From Paenibacillus sp. FSL R5-0623 (GTDB taxonomy: Bacteria > Bacillota > Bacilli > Paenibacillales > Paenibacillaceae), in contig NZ_CP150233.1 of the NCBI RefSeq assembly GCF_037974265.1, positions 930,001-994,000 of the forward strand: DNA of 64,000 nucleotides, written 5' to 3'. Shown piece after piece: positions 20,257-31,000 of this stretch. The translations under genes were made by a program, and so were the position numbers. Below the pieces are notes generated by a model. That model ran no database searches. It saw only the letters and a list, made by a program, of their open reading frames with translations, and was not told the DNA's origin. Positions within the stretch are counted from its first letter, which is position 1. Every line of letters begins with the position of its first letter.

Positions 20257-22563
20257 GTGAAGACGGGTCCTGACTGGCAGAGAACGGGGTACAAATGGAT
20301 TACCATGACTGGATTATCAGCTGCGCTGTTGACGGGATGGATGCTGCTGGATTCCAAAATGGTCGTGCTTGGAGGAGGACAAGCTTTGGCTACAACGCCA
20401 CAAGCCTTGGGTGCAAGCTCTCAAGTCTTATCAACACAGTTGGCCTACAAACAAGGAGAACCCGTTACGCTCATGAATGACATCCCTCTGTTCAAAAACA
20501 GAAGGGACGGCAGTGTGGCTGCTGACCAGCTGGGGATTGAATACTATACAACAAAAAACGAAAAGTATACGTTGGCCTCGGTTCGTGGCGAGTGGGTGCA
20601 GCTTAAGTCAATCGATCATGGAAACTTTTGGTTGCCAAGTTGGTATGCACTGAAGGAGAGCAGAAGCATGACGGAAATAGCTCCCCAAAGCTTCACGCTC
20701 CAATCAGGCAGTAAGCTGTATCTGGCTCCGGATAGTTCTATAACTTGGTCTAATGAGAAATCGCTAACAGATAAGGCTGTTATTGTTGCAAAGTGGAAAG
20801 GCTGGTATGGGGTCTCCATTGCCCCACGAGTCTGGGATAAAGAATCCTTCACGTATCGGCCAGGACTCTTCTGGATCAAGGCACAGGCCATAGAACAGCG
20901 GATGAATGTGGCGGATGGTTGGTTCCAACAGGATACATCGCTGCCAACTTCGGTTATACGCCATCTGACAGATATTAAGCTGAATAAGGCAACCACCTCC
21001 AAACAAGTGGCTGGGTGGTTAGGCGAGCCGGATTGGAAAGAGAGTTCAAGCAATCTAAATTACACGGGTGATTCAATGAGTATTGGACAGACCTGGAGAT
21101 ATGAGCGGGAAGATGGGCAATTTTTGGTCACATTCAACAAGAATGGCAGACTGGTCAGAACACGCTGGAATTTAGCACAGGATAATCGAAATGCTGTTGT
21201 TTCCGATTGGAACATCAGTCGGACGGATGAATATGGGTTCACAACAAAAATCTATGGCACAACACTGCCAACGACAATCCCTTGGAAACCGGTATGGACC
21301 AACCAGGGGGATATTAACTACACTTTTTTGCAAGCAGCTACAGATGATGTTCTCCTGATGAAAGGGGATGACGGTGGGTTTAGTGGGGATTACTACGAAG
21401 GCTCCATATATGCTCTTGACCGACATTCGGGCCAAAGATTATGGGGGATCAATGGAGGCTTTGGAAGACAGCAGGCAGAGGTGGATACAGCACGCCAATA
21501 CGTTACAATCTACACCGATTATGACCCTGATAAGAAAAAATACGTGGATCGTATTCGTCATCTGAACTTGAAGAACGGAAAGGTCACGTGGACGTACACC
21601 CCTAAGCAAAATTTTAGACTAAATGGCATCACCGCTGCGAAGAACGTTGTGATTGTGGATAGGCCGGTTGTTGAGAGCTCAAGCAACAGTTGGTTGACGG
21701 TTCTGGACAGTGCAAACGGAAAAACATTGTGGACGCGAAAACTGGCTACGGGATATGAATTATTGAATAAGAGTGCAGATGACCCTTATGTGTTGTATTG
21801 GGAAAAGAATAAGCTGATTGCAGCCGATCCGCAATCAGGGCGAACCGTATGGAGCTTGAAGGCCAAACGATCCACCATAGAACAATTTGTGAATAATCCA
21901 TATTTTGATGGAATCGAGCGTCTTGATCCATTTGCAACCACGAGTGCTGAAAGATGGCTATCACTAGATAATCAGTGGCTGCTGCTTGATCTGAACACGG
22001 GGAAAAAGCTCGCGCAATTTCCTGCTCGGGTAGGACAGAGATTTGAGGTGCTGAACGATGGCATGCTGTTGATCCGTGAGAACAAAAACGGCGATGATTA
22101 CGGAGAGTACTCAGATTTTACAACCACGCTGTACGATGCCAAGACAGGCAAAACACGCTGGACGCTCCAGGGCAAGATTGAACGAGGGCTGGTGGAAGAG
22201 GATCAGTTGTATGTGATTAAGAACGGGTACCCCGCGGCTTTGAATTATGATACGGGGGAGACGCGCTGGAATGCCAAAGATACGATTGCCACTCTAAAGT
22301 ATCCAACGAATCAGGGAAGTTATCTGGTCATTGATGATCAGTTGCTGCTGCCCATGGACGAGAACTGGTTGGTATTGAATAAAAATAATGGAGCATTGCT
22401 AGGTCGTGTACATGACGTTGTGATGGGAAACCCGGAGCACCGGGACCGGGATGCGAAGAATGGAATGATCAACCGGATCGGCAATGAAGTGTATGTGGGT
22501 TCGTCCAACGGACGTTTTCGTGTATATGAAGCCAGTCGTCTTCAGGAGGCAATCTCACCTTAA
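20257..22563 (+). CDS. Exported PQQ-type beta-propeller protein
   Basis: A 768-aa protein with an N-terminal hydrophobic segment (about residues 16-36, ITMTGLSAALLTGWMLL) acting as signal or anchor. Residues 65-220 look like two SH3-like modules. A short region near 235-300 (TSKQVAGWLGEPDW... WRYEREDGQFLVTFNKNGRLV) resembles an SmpA/OmlA-like fold. From about 340 to the end there are repeated blades of the type LDxxSGQRLWGINGG, LDSANGKTLWTRKL, ADPQSGRTVWSLKA, YDAKTGKTRWTLQG, YDTGETRWNAKD, which are PQQ-like propeller repeats. The start is GTG 20257 behind GGGGATG. Role unknown; extracellular scaffold is inference. It is likely its own transcript. Confidence 0.75.
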   Translation: MKTGPDWQRTGYKWITMTGLSAALLTGWMLLDSKMVVLGGGQALATTPQALGASSQVLSTQLAYKQGEPVTLMNDIPLFKNRRDGSVAADQLGIEYYTTKNEKYTLASVRGEWVQLKSIDHGNFWLPSWYALKESRSMTEIAPQSFTLQSGSKLYLAPDSSITWSNEKSLTDKAVIVAKWKGWYGVSIAPRVWDKESFTYRPGLFWIKAQAIEQRMNVADGWFQQDTSLPTSVIRHLTDIKLNKATTSKQVAGWLGEPDWKESSSNLNYTGDSMSIGQTWRYEREDGQFLVTFNKNGRLVRTRWNLAQDNRNAVVSDWNISRTDEYGFTTKIYGTTLPTTIPWKPVWTNQGDINYTFLQAATDDVLLMKGDDGGFSGDYYEGSIYALDRHSGQRLWGINGGFGRQQAEVDTARQYVTIYTDYDPDKKKYVDRIRHLNLKNGKVTWTYTPKQNFRLNGITAAKNVVIVDRPVVESSSNSWLTVLDSANGKTLWTRKLATGYELLNKSADDPYVLYWEKNKLIAADPQSGRTVWSLKAKRSTIEQFVNNPYFDGIERLDPFATTSAERWLSLDNQWLLLDLNTGKKLAQFPARVGQRFEVLNDGMLLIRENKNGDDYGEYSDFTTTLYDAKTGKTRWTLQGKIERGLVEEDQLYVIKNGYPAALNYDTGETRWNAKDTIATLKYPTNQGSYLVIDDQLLLPMDENWLVLNKNNGALLGRVHDVVMGNPEHRDRDAKNGMINRIGNEVYVGSSNGRFRVYEASRLQEAISP

Positions 22564-22609
22564 AGCTTGTCTCGTAAGGGATGTTGATTTATTATAAATG
22601 AACAGGATT

Positions 22610-22645
22610 GCTCGCGCTCCGGTTATCGGCTGTGCGGGCTTTCTT
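22610..22645 (+). terminator. Possible terminator after the propeller gene
   Basis: GCTCGCGC (22610-22617) pairs with GTGCGGGC (22632-22639) through eight pairs including two G-T wobbles, followed by TTTCTT. It is weaker than the other terminators here. Confidence 0.5.
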
Positions 22646-22693
22646 CATGTGTTCTTGAAGAACCATGCATGATCATTCACGGGAGGACTCTCC

Positions 22694-23503
22694 ATGATCT
22701 CATTATATGGTGTAAGCAAACGTTATAACGAGCGCGGTTCCCGTGCAGATCAGGGATTCGAAGCATTAAGCTCGGTGTCGCTTGAAGTGGGAGAAGGCGA
22801 AATTCACGGCATCATCGGATCGAGTGGCGCAGGCAAATCCACGCTTCTGCGGATGCTCAACGGATTGGAAAAGCCGGATGAAGGTGAGGTTGTTGTGAAT
22901 GGGCAGCACTTGACCCAGATGAATGAACAGAGTCTGCGTCAGGCACGAAGATCCATTGGCATGATCTTTCAACACTTCAATCTGGTCAGTAACCGAACGG
23001 TGAGTGGCAATGTCTGCATGCCGCTGGAGCTGGCGGGTATGCCCCGTACGCAGCGAGTTGAACGTGGACTTGAGGTACTGCGGTTTGTTGGACTGGAAGA
23101 CAAGGCAGATCAATATCCTGCACAGCTTAGTGGTGGACAGAAGCAGCGTGTGGCCATTGCACGAGCGCTCGCCAGTCGCCCGGATGTGCTGCTCTGTGAT
23201 GAACCGACCTCTTCGCTTGATCCACAGACCACGAACGGTATTCTGGATGTGCTGCGACATATCAATGAAACGCTGGGCGTGACCATTGTCGTGGTGACAC
23301 ATGAGATGGAAGTGGCTCGCAGACTATGTCACAGGATATCCGTCATGAAGGATGGGCGACTCGTTCGTACGTTGTCTAAAGCGGAAGTGAGCAGTATCCC
23401 TGCTCCACAGCCTGATCTGCTGACCTCCTTGCTTGCGGGTGACGAATACGGGATGGCAGGTTCGTCTTTGTTCCGTCAGGCAGAACAGGAGGACAAGTCA
23501 TGA
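22694..23503 (+). CDS. metN: Methionine ABC transporter ATP-binding protein, short form
   Basis: A 269-aa ABC ATPase. Walker A GSSGAGKST is at residues 42-50, then the Q-loop IGMIFQHFNLVSNRTV, signature LSGGQKQRVAIARAL near 146-160, Walker B VLLCDEPTSSLDP and switch His VVTHEMEVARR near 203. The sequence is MetN-like throughout. The family usually has about 340 residues with a C-terminal NIL/ACT-like domain that senses methionine; here the protein stops after about 20 residues past the ATPase core, so that domain is absent. It overlaps metP by four bases. No S-box or T-box is visible upstream, so methionine specificity rests on similarity. Confidence 0.88.
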   Translation: MISLYGVSKRYNERGSRADQGFEALSSVSLEVGEGEIHGIIGSSGAGKSTLLRMLNGLEKPDEGEVVVNGQHLTQMNEQSLRQARRSIGMIFQHFNLVSNRTVSGNVCMPLELAGMPRTQRVERGLEVLRFVGLEDKADQYPAQLSGGQKQRVAIARALASRPDVLLCDEPTSSLDPQTTNGILDVLRHINETLGVTIVVVTHEMEVARRLCHRISVMKDGRLVRTLSKAEVSSIPAPQPDLLTSLLAGDEYGMAGSSLFRQAEQEDKS

Positions 23504-24171
23504 GGTTACCTGAGTCTGTGCTGAAATATCAGCACGAGATATGGCAGGCGATCGGAGAGACTTTTGTCATGGTGGGCATCTCCATTGCGGCAGCTGTTCT
23601 GATCGGGTTACCTTTGGGTACACTGCTGTACTTATTCCGGAGAGGACAACGGTATCAGAATCAAACGCTGTCCTTTGTACTCGGTAGTGTCGTCAACATC
23701 GTTCGTTCGTTTCCGTTCTTACTGCTCGTTGTATTCATGATTCCATTCACACGGATTGTCGTGGGAACGTCCATAGGTACGCTGGCTGCAACCGTGCCAC
23801 TCTCGGTTATTGCCATTGCCTACTACGCCAGACTGGTGGAACAAGCGTTGCTGGATGTACCGCGGGGAGTGGTTGAAGCTGCTGCTTCCATGGGGGCATC
23901 GACGATGCAACTTGTGGTGAAATTCTTGTACGTGGAGGCACGATCTGGTCTTGTACTGGGACTCACGACAGCTACGATTAGCTTCATCTCCTACTCGACG
24001 GTGATGGGTATTGTAGGTGGCGGCGGGGTTGGTGATTTTGCCATTCGCTACGGTTATCAGCGCTTCGAAACGGAAATTATGGTATTTACGATCATCATTA
24101 TGATTATCCTGGTACAGATGATCCAATTCACAGGTAGCAGACTGTCCCACTGGCTGGATCGCAGATCCTGA
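23500..24171 (+). CDS. metP: Methionine ABC transporter permease
   Basis: A 223-aa MetI/MetP-type permease with five or six membrane segments. NIVRSFPFLLLVVFMIPFTRIVVGTSIG and the EAA loop VEAAASMGASTMQLVVKFLYVEARSGL near residues 127-153 are characteristic of the D-methionine uptake family. It overlaps metN by ATGA. It forms the membrane channel for MetQ-delivered substrate. Confidence 0.93.
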   Translation: MRLPESVLKYQHEIWQAIGETFVMVGISIAAAVLIGLPLGTLLYLFRRGQRYQNQTLSFVLGSVVNIVRSFPFLLLVVFMIPFTRIVVGTSIGTLAATVPLSVIAIAYYARLVEQALLDVPRGVVEAAASMGASTMQLVVKFLYVEARSGLVLGLTTATISFISYSTVMGIVGGGGVGDFAIRYGYQRFETEIMVFTIIIMIILVQMIQFTGSRLSHWLDRRS

Positions 24172-24235
24172 ACGGTTGGACCGTGCATTATTACGAATAA
24201 CCAATACAGATTATACGATGAGGGGTAGACATGAA

Positions 24236-25075
24236 ATGAAAGTGAAAATGATGCTTATGTTGCTTGCAGTAATGCTGGTTGTAGCTGCTTGTGGCAAAAA
24301 AGAAGAAACACCTGCGGCTGAAGGAACAAAAGAAGATACACAAGCTGCACAAGAAGTTACGCTGAAAGTAGCCACGTTGATTCCACCGATGACAGATGTA
24401 CTGGATATTGTTAAACCGCTATTGAAGGAAGATGGCGTCAATCTGGAAGTTGTTGTGCTGTCAGATAACGTTCAACCAAATACGGCACTCGCGAATAAGG
24501 AAGTGGATGCAAACTTCTTCCAACACGTGCCTTACATGACCCAGTATAATGAAGCGAACAATGCCAATCTGGTGGCTGTACAGCCTATCTATAATGCTAT
24601 CTATGGCGGCTACTCCAAAAAGTACAAAACGATTGAGGAATTGCCAGAAGGTGCAACGATTGCAATTGCGAACGATCCTTCCAACATTGGTCGCTCTCTT
24701 GTGATGCTGGAGCAGAACGGGTTAATTAAGCTGAAAGAGGGCGTAGGTTTTAACGCCACACAGGCAGACATCACCGAGAATACAAAGAACTTCAAGTTTG
24801 AGGAAGTGGACTTGTTGATGCTGGCTCGTATGATGGATGATGCTGATCTGGTCGCCATGACACCGGCATATGCGAGTCCGCTCGGTCTTACACCGAAGAA
24901 GGATGCGCTGTTAACCGAGAAGGATGATTCCCATTTTGCAATCACCATGGTTGCTCGTGAGGATAATAAGGACTCCGAAGCGATCCAGAAGCTGGCTAAA
25001 CGCATGGCGGGTCCAGAGGTCAAAGCCTTCTTCGAAGAGAAATATGCAGATATCGTGATCCCGGCATTTAAATAG
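24236..25075 (+). CDS. metQ: Methionine-binding lipoprotein
   Basis: A 279-aa lipoprotein of the NlpA/MetQ family. The signal ends with lipobox VVAAC (Cys19), followed by a Lys/Glu-rich tether. The mature fold shows LKVATLIPPMTDVLDIVKPLL, PNTALANKEVDANFFQHVPYM and IAIANDPSNIGRSLVMLEQNGLIKLK, all standard MetQ segments contacting methionine. The ATG at 24236 is ten nt after GAGGGG; in-frame ATGs at 24176 and 24218 would extend the signal peptide oddly. It follows metP within 65 bp in one operon and is closed by an intrinsic terminator. Confidence 0.93.
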   Translation: MKVKMMLMLLAVMLVVAACGKKEETPAAEGTKEDTQAAQEVTLKVATLIPPMTDVLDIVKPLLKEDGVNLEVVVLSDNVQPNTALANKEVDANFFQHVPYMTQYNEANNANLVAVQPIYNAIYGGYSKKYKTIEELPEGATIAIANDPSNIGRSLVMLEQNGLIKLKEGVGFNATQADITENTKNFKFEEVDLLMLARMMDDADLVAMTPAYASPLGLTPKKDALLTEKDDSHFAITMVAREDNKDSEAIQKLAKRMAGPEVKAFFEEKYADIVIPAFK

Positions 25076-25107
25076 AGAATACGTTGGTCCAATGTAAATA
25101 ACCTTTA

Positions 25108-25140
25108 GATCTGAGCGATAACGCTTGGATCTTTTTTTTC
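25108..25140 (+). terminator. Terminator of metNPQ
   Basis: AGATC-T-GAGCG pairs with CGCTT-G-GATCT (25108-25131) and is followed by eight T. It lies about 33 bp after the metQ stop. Confidence 0.88.
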
Positions 25141-25499
25141 ATTCGCGTGCTTATTAACAATTGTTTAGAAAGTTAACAATTTGGTCATATCCCCGGAATA
25201 CTTTATTTAATAGTTTTTTCGTATAATTTGTTTTGAAAATAGTTATTTTAATTTGACACATGTGTCAAAATATATCGTTTTATATAAACCACGTGGCCAT
25301 AGAACTATAAACTAAGAGATTTGTTCGAGTTTTTAGTGTAAAAAGTGTTTTTTTACAAGAATTGAGACCTAGTCTTTTTAAAAGATGGTTTACAATCTAT
25401 GAGAGCTATACAAGTCGAAGTGGCAAGTGTAAATAATCTCTAGTTCAACTTATACGTAAATCAAGTAAAACTAAATTAATCTGGAAGAGGTAGAGAAAT
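25141..25499. other. AT-rich upstream region of the chemoreceptor gene
   Basis: About 360 AT-rich bases without a gene. It contains the perfect palindrome at 25252-25269, two copies of GTTAACAATT-like sequence near 25152 and 25172, and several TATAAT-like stretches. I cannot assign a single promoter with confidence, and no sigma-D-type element is apparent. Confidence 0.5.
25252..25269. promoter_or_regulatory. Perfect 18-bp palindrome, candidate operator
   Basis: TTTGACACATGTGTCAAA is its own reverse complement. It lies 230 bp upstream of the chemoreceptor start and includes a TTGACA that could be a -35 element in either direction. The regulator is unknown. Confidence 0.5.
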
Positions 25500-27497
25500 T
25501 TGTCCCCCAAAAATAGCAATTCGAATTGGTTCAACAAGATCCTTAATAACTTTAAAACGAAACTGGTGGTGTCCTTTATTGCTTTCTTGGCCATTCCATC
25601 GTTCAGTATTGGAGTCTTGTCTTATAACAGTGCGAAGAATGAAGTTGAGAAGCAAATTCTACATAGTGCAATGGAAAATGTGAACCTTGCCAGTGCGACC
25701 ATTGATCTTTCGATTAATGCCAAGCGCGACCACATTGAATATTATGCGAATACACTCGCAGAGGAATTACGTCAAGAAGATGCAGAGGTTCGGGTTGTGA
25801 ACGAATTGAAGGGGTACGCTGCACAGAACAAAGACATCATCACCATAGGAGTGGGAACAGAAGCCGGTGTCTACCTGATGTCCTCCGATGCGGAAATGCC
25901 TGAAGATTACGATCCGCGAACAAGACCATGGTACACAGAAGCGATGAGTACTCCAGAGCAGGTCATTGTTACAGACCCTTATATTTCTGCCGAGACAAAC
26001 GAAATCACCATCACCATCGCCAAGGCATTGAATGGCCAATCTGGTGTAGTCCAGCTGGATCTGAATCTGTCGAATATCAGTACCTTGGTTAGTGGAATTA
26101 ACGTGGGAGAACAGGGATATCTGATTCTATTGGATGCCAGCGAAAAGTATATCTACCATCCCACGGTAGAACCCGGAACAGATGCAACAGAGGATTTTTG
26201 GAAACCGGTGTATGCGAATGAATCGGGCAACTTCAACTATACCGTTGATCAAACGGATAAAGTGATGTATTACGCAACGAATGCATCCACGGGATGGAAG
26301 GTCGCTGGCACCATGTTCTCTTCTGAGGTAGACGATGCGGCAGCACCAATTCTAAAACGAATGATTATTGTTATTGTCTCCTGCCTCGTTGTTGGTATTG
26401 TGATTATCTGGCTTGTGATGCGATCCATCATTAGACCCATTCGTCAGTTGAAGGATCAGGCGATCCAGGTGAGTGAAGGGGATCTAACCCAAACGATTAC
26501 TAGCACAAGCCATGATGAGATTGGTGATCTGAGTGATGCCTTTGGCAAAATGCAGCACAATCTGCGTGTGCTGATCCAAAATGTGGAAAACAGTACAAGC
26601 CAGGTTGTCATCTCGTCGGATGAGATGACTCAGAGTGCGGAATCAACCAGTGCGGCCAGTGAGCAGGTCGCGCGAGCCATTCAGGAAATTGCGAGTGGTG
26701 CGGAGAAACAGACCGAAGGTATTGACCACAACCATCAGGCCATGAATGAAATAACAATTGGGATAACACGAATCGCCGAACGTTCCATACAAGTTGCTGA
26801 TTTGGCGAAACATACAACGGTACAAGCGGAAGAAGGCGGCAACACCGTCAAGCAGACGGTGAGTCAGATGCACTCGATTCAAGAGACGGTAGAACAGACA
26901 AACCAATTGATTCAGGCGTTATATGAACGATCACACCAAATTTCAGCGATCACGGAGTTAATCGGAAATATAGCCAAGCAGACCAATCTGCTCGCGCTGA
27001 ATGCATCCATTGAAGCAGCTCGTGCAGGTACGCATGGGAATGGATTCGCCGTTGTAGCAGCGGAGGTACGCAAGTTGGCAGAGCAATCAGGGCAATCCGT
27101 CAATGAAATTACCGTGCTAACCACAGCGGTACAGGAAGATATGGCTGCTTCCGTTCGCATGATGGAGATAGTGACCACAGAGGTTGGAGAGGGTATGGAA
27201 ATCTCAACAGAGGCCATTCGGAAGTTTGAACGCATTCTGGATAGCATGCGGGAAACGACACCTCAGATTGAAGAGATTGCTGCCACGTCGCAAGAGATCA
27301 CAGCAGGTGTACAGGAAGTATCTGCTGTGTCCAATGAACTGGCAGGTATTGCTTCAGGCAACGCCGCGGCCTCCGAAGAAGTGGCTGCTTCCTCAGAGGA
27401 GCAATTGGCAGCGATGGAGCAGATTTCTTCCTCGGCTCGGGGCTTGTCTACAATGGCTGAAGAGCTGCAGCGCCTGATTAGACAGTTTAAGTATTAA
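25500..27497 (+). CDS. Methyl-accepting chemotaxis protein with Cache sensor
   Basis: A 665-aa transmembrane chemoreceptor. TM1 is at about residues 21-42; an extracellular double-Cache-like sensor at about 45-280 contains the [12 protein letters not shown] motif of dCache_1 near residue 140. TM2 is near 287-308, a HAMP domain at about 308-362 ([17 protein letters not shown]), and the cytoplasmic signalling domain to the end. Its hairpin tip reads [23 protein letters not shown] near residue 485, typical of CheA/CheW-binding MCPs. The start is TTG 25500 behind GGAAGAGG, the only start compatible with an RBS. It probably leads a signalling cluster with the PAS protein and hybrid kinase downstream. 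Confidence 0.93.
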   Translation: MSPKNSNSNWFNKILNNFKTKLVVSFIAFLAIPSFSIGVLSYNSAKNEVEKQILHSAMENVNLASATIDLSINAKRDHIEYYANTLAEELRQEDAEVRVVNELKGYAAQNKDIITIGVGTEAGVYLMSSDAEMPEDYDPRTRPWYTEAMSTPEQVIVTDPYISAETNEITITIAKALNGQSGVVQLDLNLSNISTLVSGINVGEQGYLILLDASEKYIYHPTVEPGTDATEDFWKPVYANESGNFNYTVDQTDKVMYYATNASTGWKVAGTMFSSEVDDAAAPILKRMIIVIVSCLVVGIVIIWLVMRSIIRPIRQLKDQAIQVSEGDLTQTITSTSHDEIGDLSDAFGKMQHNLRVLIQNVENSTSQVVISSDEMTQSAESTSAASEQVARAIQEIASGAEKQTEGIDHNHQAMNEITIGITRIAERSIQVADLAKHTTVQAEEGGNTVKQTVSQMHSIQETVEQTNQLIQALYERSHQISAITELIGNIAKQTNLLALNASIEAARAGTHGNGFAVVAAEVRKLAEQSGQSVNEITVLTTAVQEDMAASVRMMEIVTTEVGEGMEISTEAIRKFERILDSMRETTPQIEEIAATSQEITAGVQEVSAVSNELAGIASGNAAASEEVAASSEEQLAAMEQISSSARGLSTMAEELQRLIRQFKY

Positions 27498-27569
27498 AAA
27501 GGGATCGTAGAAGAGGGTATCACACAGGGACAGCATCACATCATGTTTCATTAGAGGGAGTGGACAACC

Positions 27570-27875
27570 ATGCAACTGGAACTCAAAGCCTTCTTACTGC
27601 TAACGGATGCGGTCATGATTACAGATGAGGAGGGTGTGATTCTGGATGTGAATTCCGTTTATGTAACCAAAACAGGATTCTCACGGGAGAGCACCATAGG
27701 TCAGCCTGCCCGATTGCTAATGGATACCCACTGGAGAGGAAATCAGACCTGGTCCGGCGTAGCCAAATTAATGAAGGTTGATCAGGAAGTATGGGAAGCT
27801 CAGGTCACCATAACATCGGTACATTTGGATGACTCTCTCTTTTATATCAGTATATTTAATGATGAACTTTCATGA
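27570..27875 (+). CDS. Stand-alone PAS-domain protein
   Basis: A 101-aa protein that is nearly all one PAS domain: AVMITDEEGVILDVNSVYVTKTGFSRESTIGQPARLLM (residues about 14-51) is the PAS core, followed by the second half WSGVAKLMKVDQEVWEAQVTITSVHLDDSLFYISIF. It has no membrane segment, kinase or other output domain. The ATG follows GAGGGAG. It lies 72 bp after the chemoreceptor and 180 bp before the hybrid kinase, so it may be a soluble sensory or adaptor partner of either. That role is inference. Confidence 0.75.
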   Translation: MQLELKAFLLLTDAVMITDEEGVILDVNSVYVTKTGFSRESTIGQPARLLMDTHWRGNQTWSGVAKLMKVDQEVWEAQVTITSVHLDDSLFYISIFNDELS

Positions 27876-28053
27876 GAAAAAACGTCATCTAGCGATAAGA
27901 GTATGTTAGCTGAAAGGATCAGTAATTTTCTAAAAAATGGTCAATATCGTCGATTGAATAAGGGAGCTTGGCATACTATGATTTGAATACTGGGGAACTG
28001 CGGCCGTGAATCCGGCAATATTCATTGAGTGCATGAATTCCTGAATTCGTAAT

Positions 28054-31000
28054 TTGGATGGTGACCATTTGCTACGCGATCTTGTACTGAATTTTACGCT
28101 GATTTTGAGCTTTCTTTTCCTGATTCATCACTATCTGAACCAAACAAGTACCACGCGTACATCTTCCATTACGACTCGAATGATTATCGGCATTGCACTG
28201 AGCATGTTGGGTACAGCGTTATATTATTTCTCCATTGTGTTAAGTGATGGGACCCTGTTGAATTTTAGAGCCATTGTTTATCTGCTAGCCGCTTATTTTG
28301 GTGGATTTATTTCCGTATTTGCTACTTTTGCAGGTATGTGGATTTTCAGGATTAACATGGGTATTAACCCCTTGTTTGAGAACTGGCAGTATGCATTGTT
28401 AGAGCTGATATTTGTTTTCGCAATAGGTTTGAGTTTTAAGTATATTAGGGGATTTATACTCAAATGGACATTGGGAGCATTGCTGCTAATTACTGTTTAT
28501 GAGTCGATTGTTGTGAAGACATATTCTCCTTCCCTTTCAATTATGGTGATAATTTTGCTGTTTCAGTGTATTTGCCTCTCGGCGGTTTCCCTATTTCTGT
28601 ACTATCTGAATCAAAATCATCGATACAGGTACCTGGTCATTCAAAGGGATCAGGAGATGCTCGAAATGCTTCGTATGCAGCCCGGATTCACGTTCAAAAT
28701 CCATAAACAGAATGGGAAGTTCGAATATCTTCTGCTTGAAGGGCAGATGCTCTCTCAACTGGGACTAGATATGAGTAGTTTGAAGCAAGATTACACGTTA
28801 GGTACGTTGAACATTTTACCTCAGGAGAAGATAGAGTTCCTGCGGAAGCAGTTCGACCGGGCATGGAAAGGGGAGTCTTTCTTTTACGAGATTGAGCATG
28901 GAGGTTACTATTCACTGGTGAAGCTTCGTCCGCTGCGAGAAGAAGGCATGGTGAAGTATGTCATAGGGTATGGACTTGATATTACAGAACACAGGGCAGT
29001 TAAACGAAGGATTCAAGAGAGTGAGGAGCGTTACCGGACACTTGAACGAGTGTCGACAGACTGGTTTGTCGGTTTGGATGGCAACAGATGTGTGGTGTCA
29101 GTTAATCAGAAATTTCTGGATGTTCTTGATCTCGATAGGCATGAAGTCATGGGCCGAGAGCTTGAAGAATTGATATTCATTGAGCAGTCGGCGAACTGGG
29201 TGTTATCTTTTCAAAAAGTTTTACACCACAATGTACCTCAGGATACGGAATTGAGTCTCATTGTTGGGAAAGGAAAAGAACAGCATGTTCGGGTTCACCT
29301 TTACCCCGTAAAGGCCCCTAACTCGTGCGAGAAAATCAAGGCAGTTATTCATGACATTTCGGATCAGTACCGACGTGTCAAGGCTGACAAAGCCAGTCAG
29401 GCAAAGAGTGAGTTACTTGCATTCATGAGTCATGAGATTCGTACCCCACTGAGCGGAATTATCAGCTTTTCGTTGTTGCTGCAACGGACAGATCTAACCT
29501 CACAACAATTAGATTATTTGAGTAAAATCAATGCGTCCTCACAAACCCTGCTTACTCTGGTGAATGATATTCTTGATTTCTCGAAAATGGAGGCAGGTAA
29601 ACTGATTTTGGAGAAAGTACCTTTTGCACCAGAGGATGTGTTCAAGCGTGTGGCAGATCAGATCGGTGTGGCCCTCGGGTACAAGGAGATCGAAGTCATC
29701 TTTAAGACCGACCCTGATCTGCCATTAACGGTAATTGGTGATCCTTTTCGACTTGAGCAGGTGTTATTAAATCTGCTCAGTAACGCGATTAAATTCACAG
29801 AACATGGATATGTTATCTTGCAGGCAGAGGTAATTTCATTGGAGGCGGAGCGAGTTCAGGTTCGTTTTGAGATCGAAGACACGGGGATTGGAATTTCATC
29901 TGAACAACTGGAGCATATTTTTGTCCCGTTTACGCAAGCGGAGCCTTCCACTTATCGAACATATGGTGGCTCAGGACTTGGGCTGGTCATCTGTTACCTG
30001 CTGGTAAGCTCATTGGGAGGAGACTTGCGGGTGGACAGCGTGCTTGGAGAGTACAGTCTATTTTCATTCGACTTGATATTTGAACTTGCGGATTCGGAAG
30101 AAGAAGAGAGTTTCTCCCTGCAGACACACCCTCTCCTATATGGTGCGAATGATGTGGTTATCATTGAAGATGATGAACGGATGGGCGAAAACCTGAAGCA
30201 GCTGCTCTATTCATTCGGGATGAATCCGACGCTGTATACTTCCTTAAACCATATGATGGAGAGTTATGGGTATACTCCTGAAGCCGAAGGGACAAGTTCG
30301 ATGTTGATCATGTTGGATATGGATATAGAGGACACAGTCAATGGTTCGTTATGGGACAACTTTATGAAGCGTTTGGATCGAACGAAAATTCAGGTGTTGG
30401 GGTACACACGGGCATTTAGCGAAAATGCGCTGTGGATTGAGAAGAGATCCGTGCACCCTGATATCATGATGGTCAAACCGATTACACGTCTGGGATTATT
30501 CGAAGTCATTCTTGCACTTCAGGGCGAAGGTCCGCTGGCCAAAAGTCAGTTGGCTGAAGGAGACGATCCCTATTCGCTTGATCAGAAAGGACATATCCTG
30601 ATAGCTGAGGATCATGAGATTAATCAACTGGCGATTCGGGCGATGCTGCAACATAAGGGGTTCCAAGTGACGCTGGCAGCCAGTGGCACAGAGGTTCTGA
30701 GAAAGTTAGACGAACAAGTATGGGAATTGATTCTAATGGATCTGTACATGCCTGACATGAATGGAGTGGAAGCAACGCGACATATTCGCAAGATGAGGGA
30801 GTATGATCGTACACCCATAATCGCACTAACAGCAAATGCCCTACAAATAGATCATGAGAGATGTATGGAGGCTGGGATGAATGTCATCCTGACCAAACCC
30901 ATCCATGAACAACAGATGGCAGACATATTGGCAACATGGATTGATCTGAGAGGTATGCGGAAGATTAGCGGAATTGATGTAGATAAGGCGATCAGGCAAA

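Noticed and set aside
22564..22693. SAM (S-box) riboswitch or T-box ahead of metNPQ
   Set aside because: None of the conserved blocks of either element is present in the 130-bp gap.
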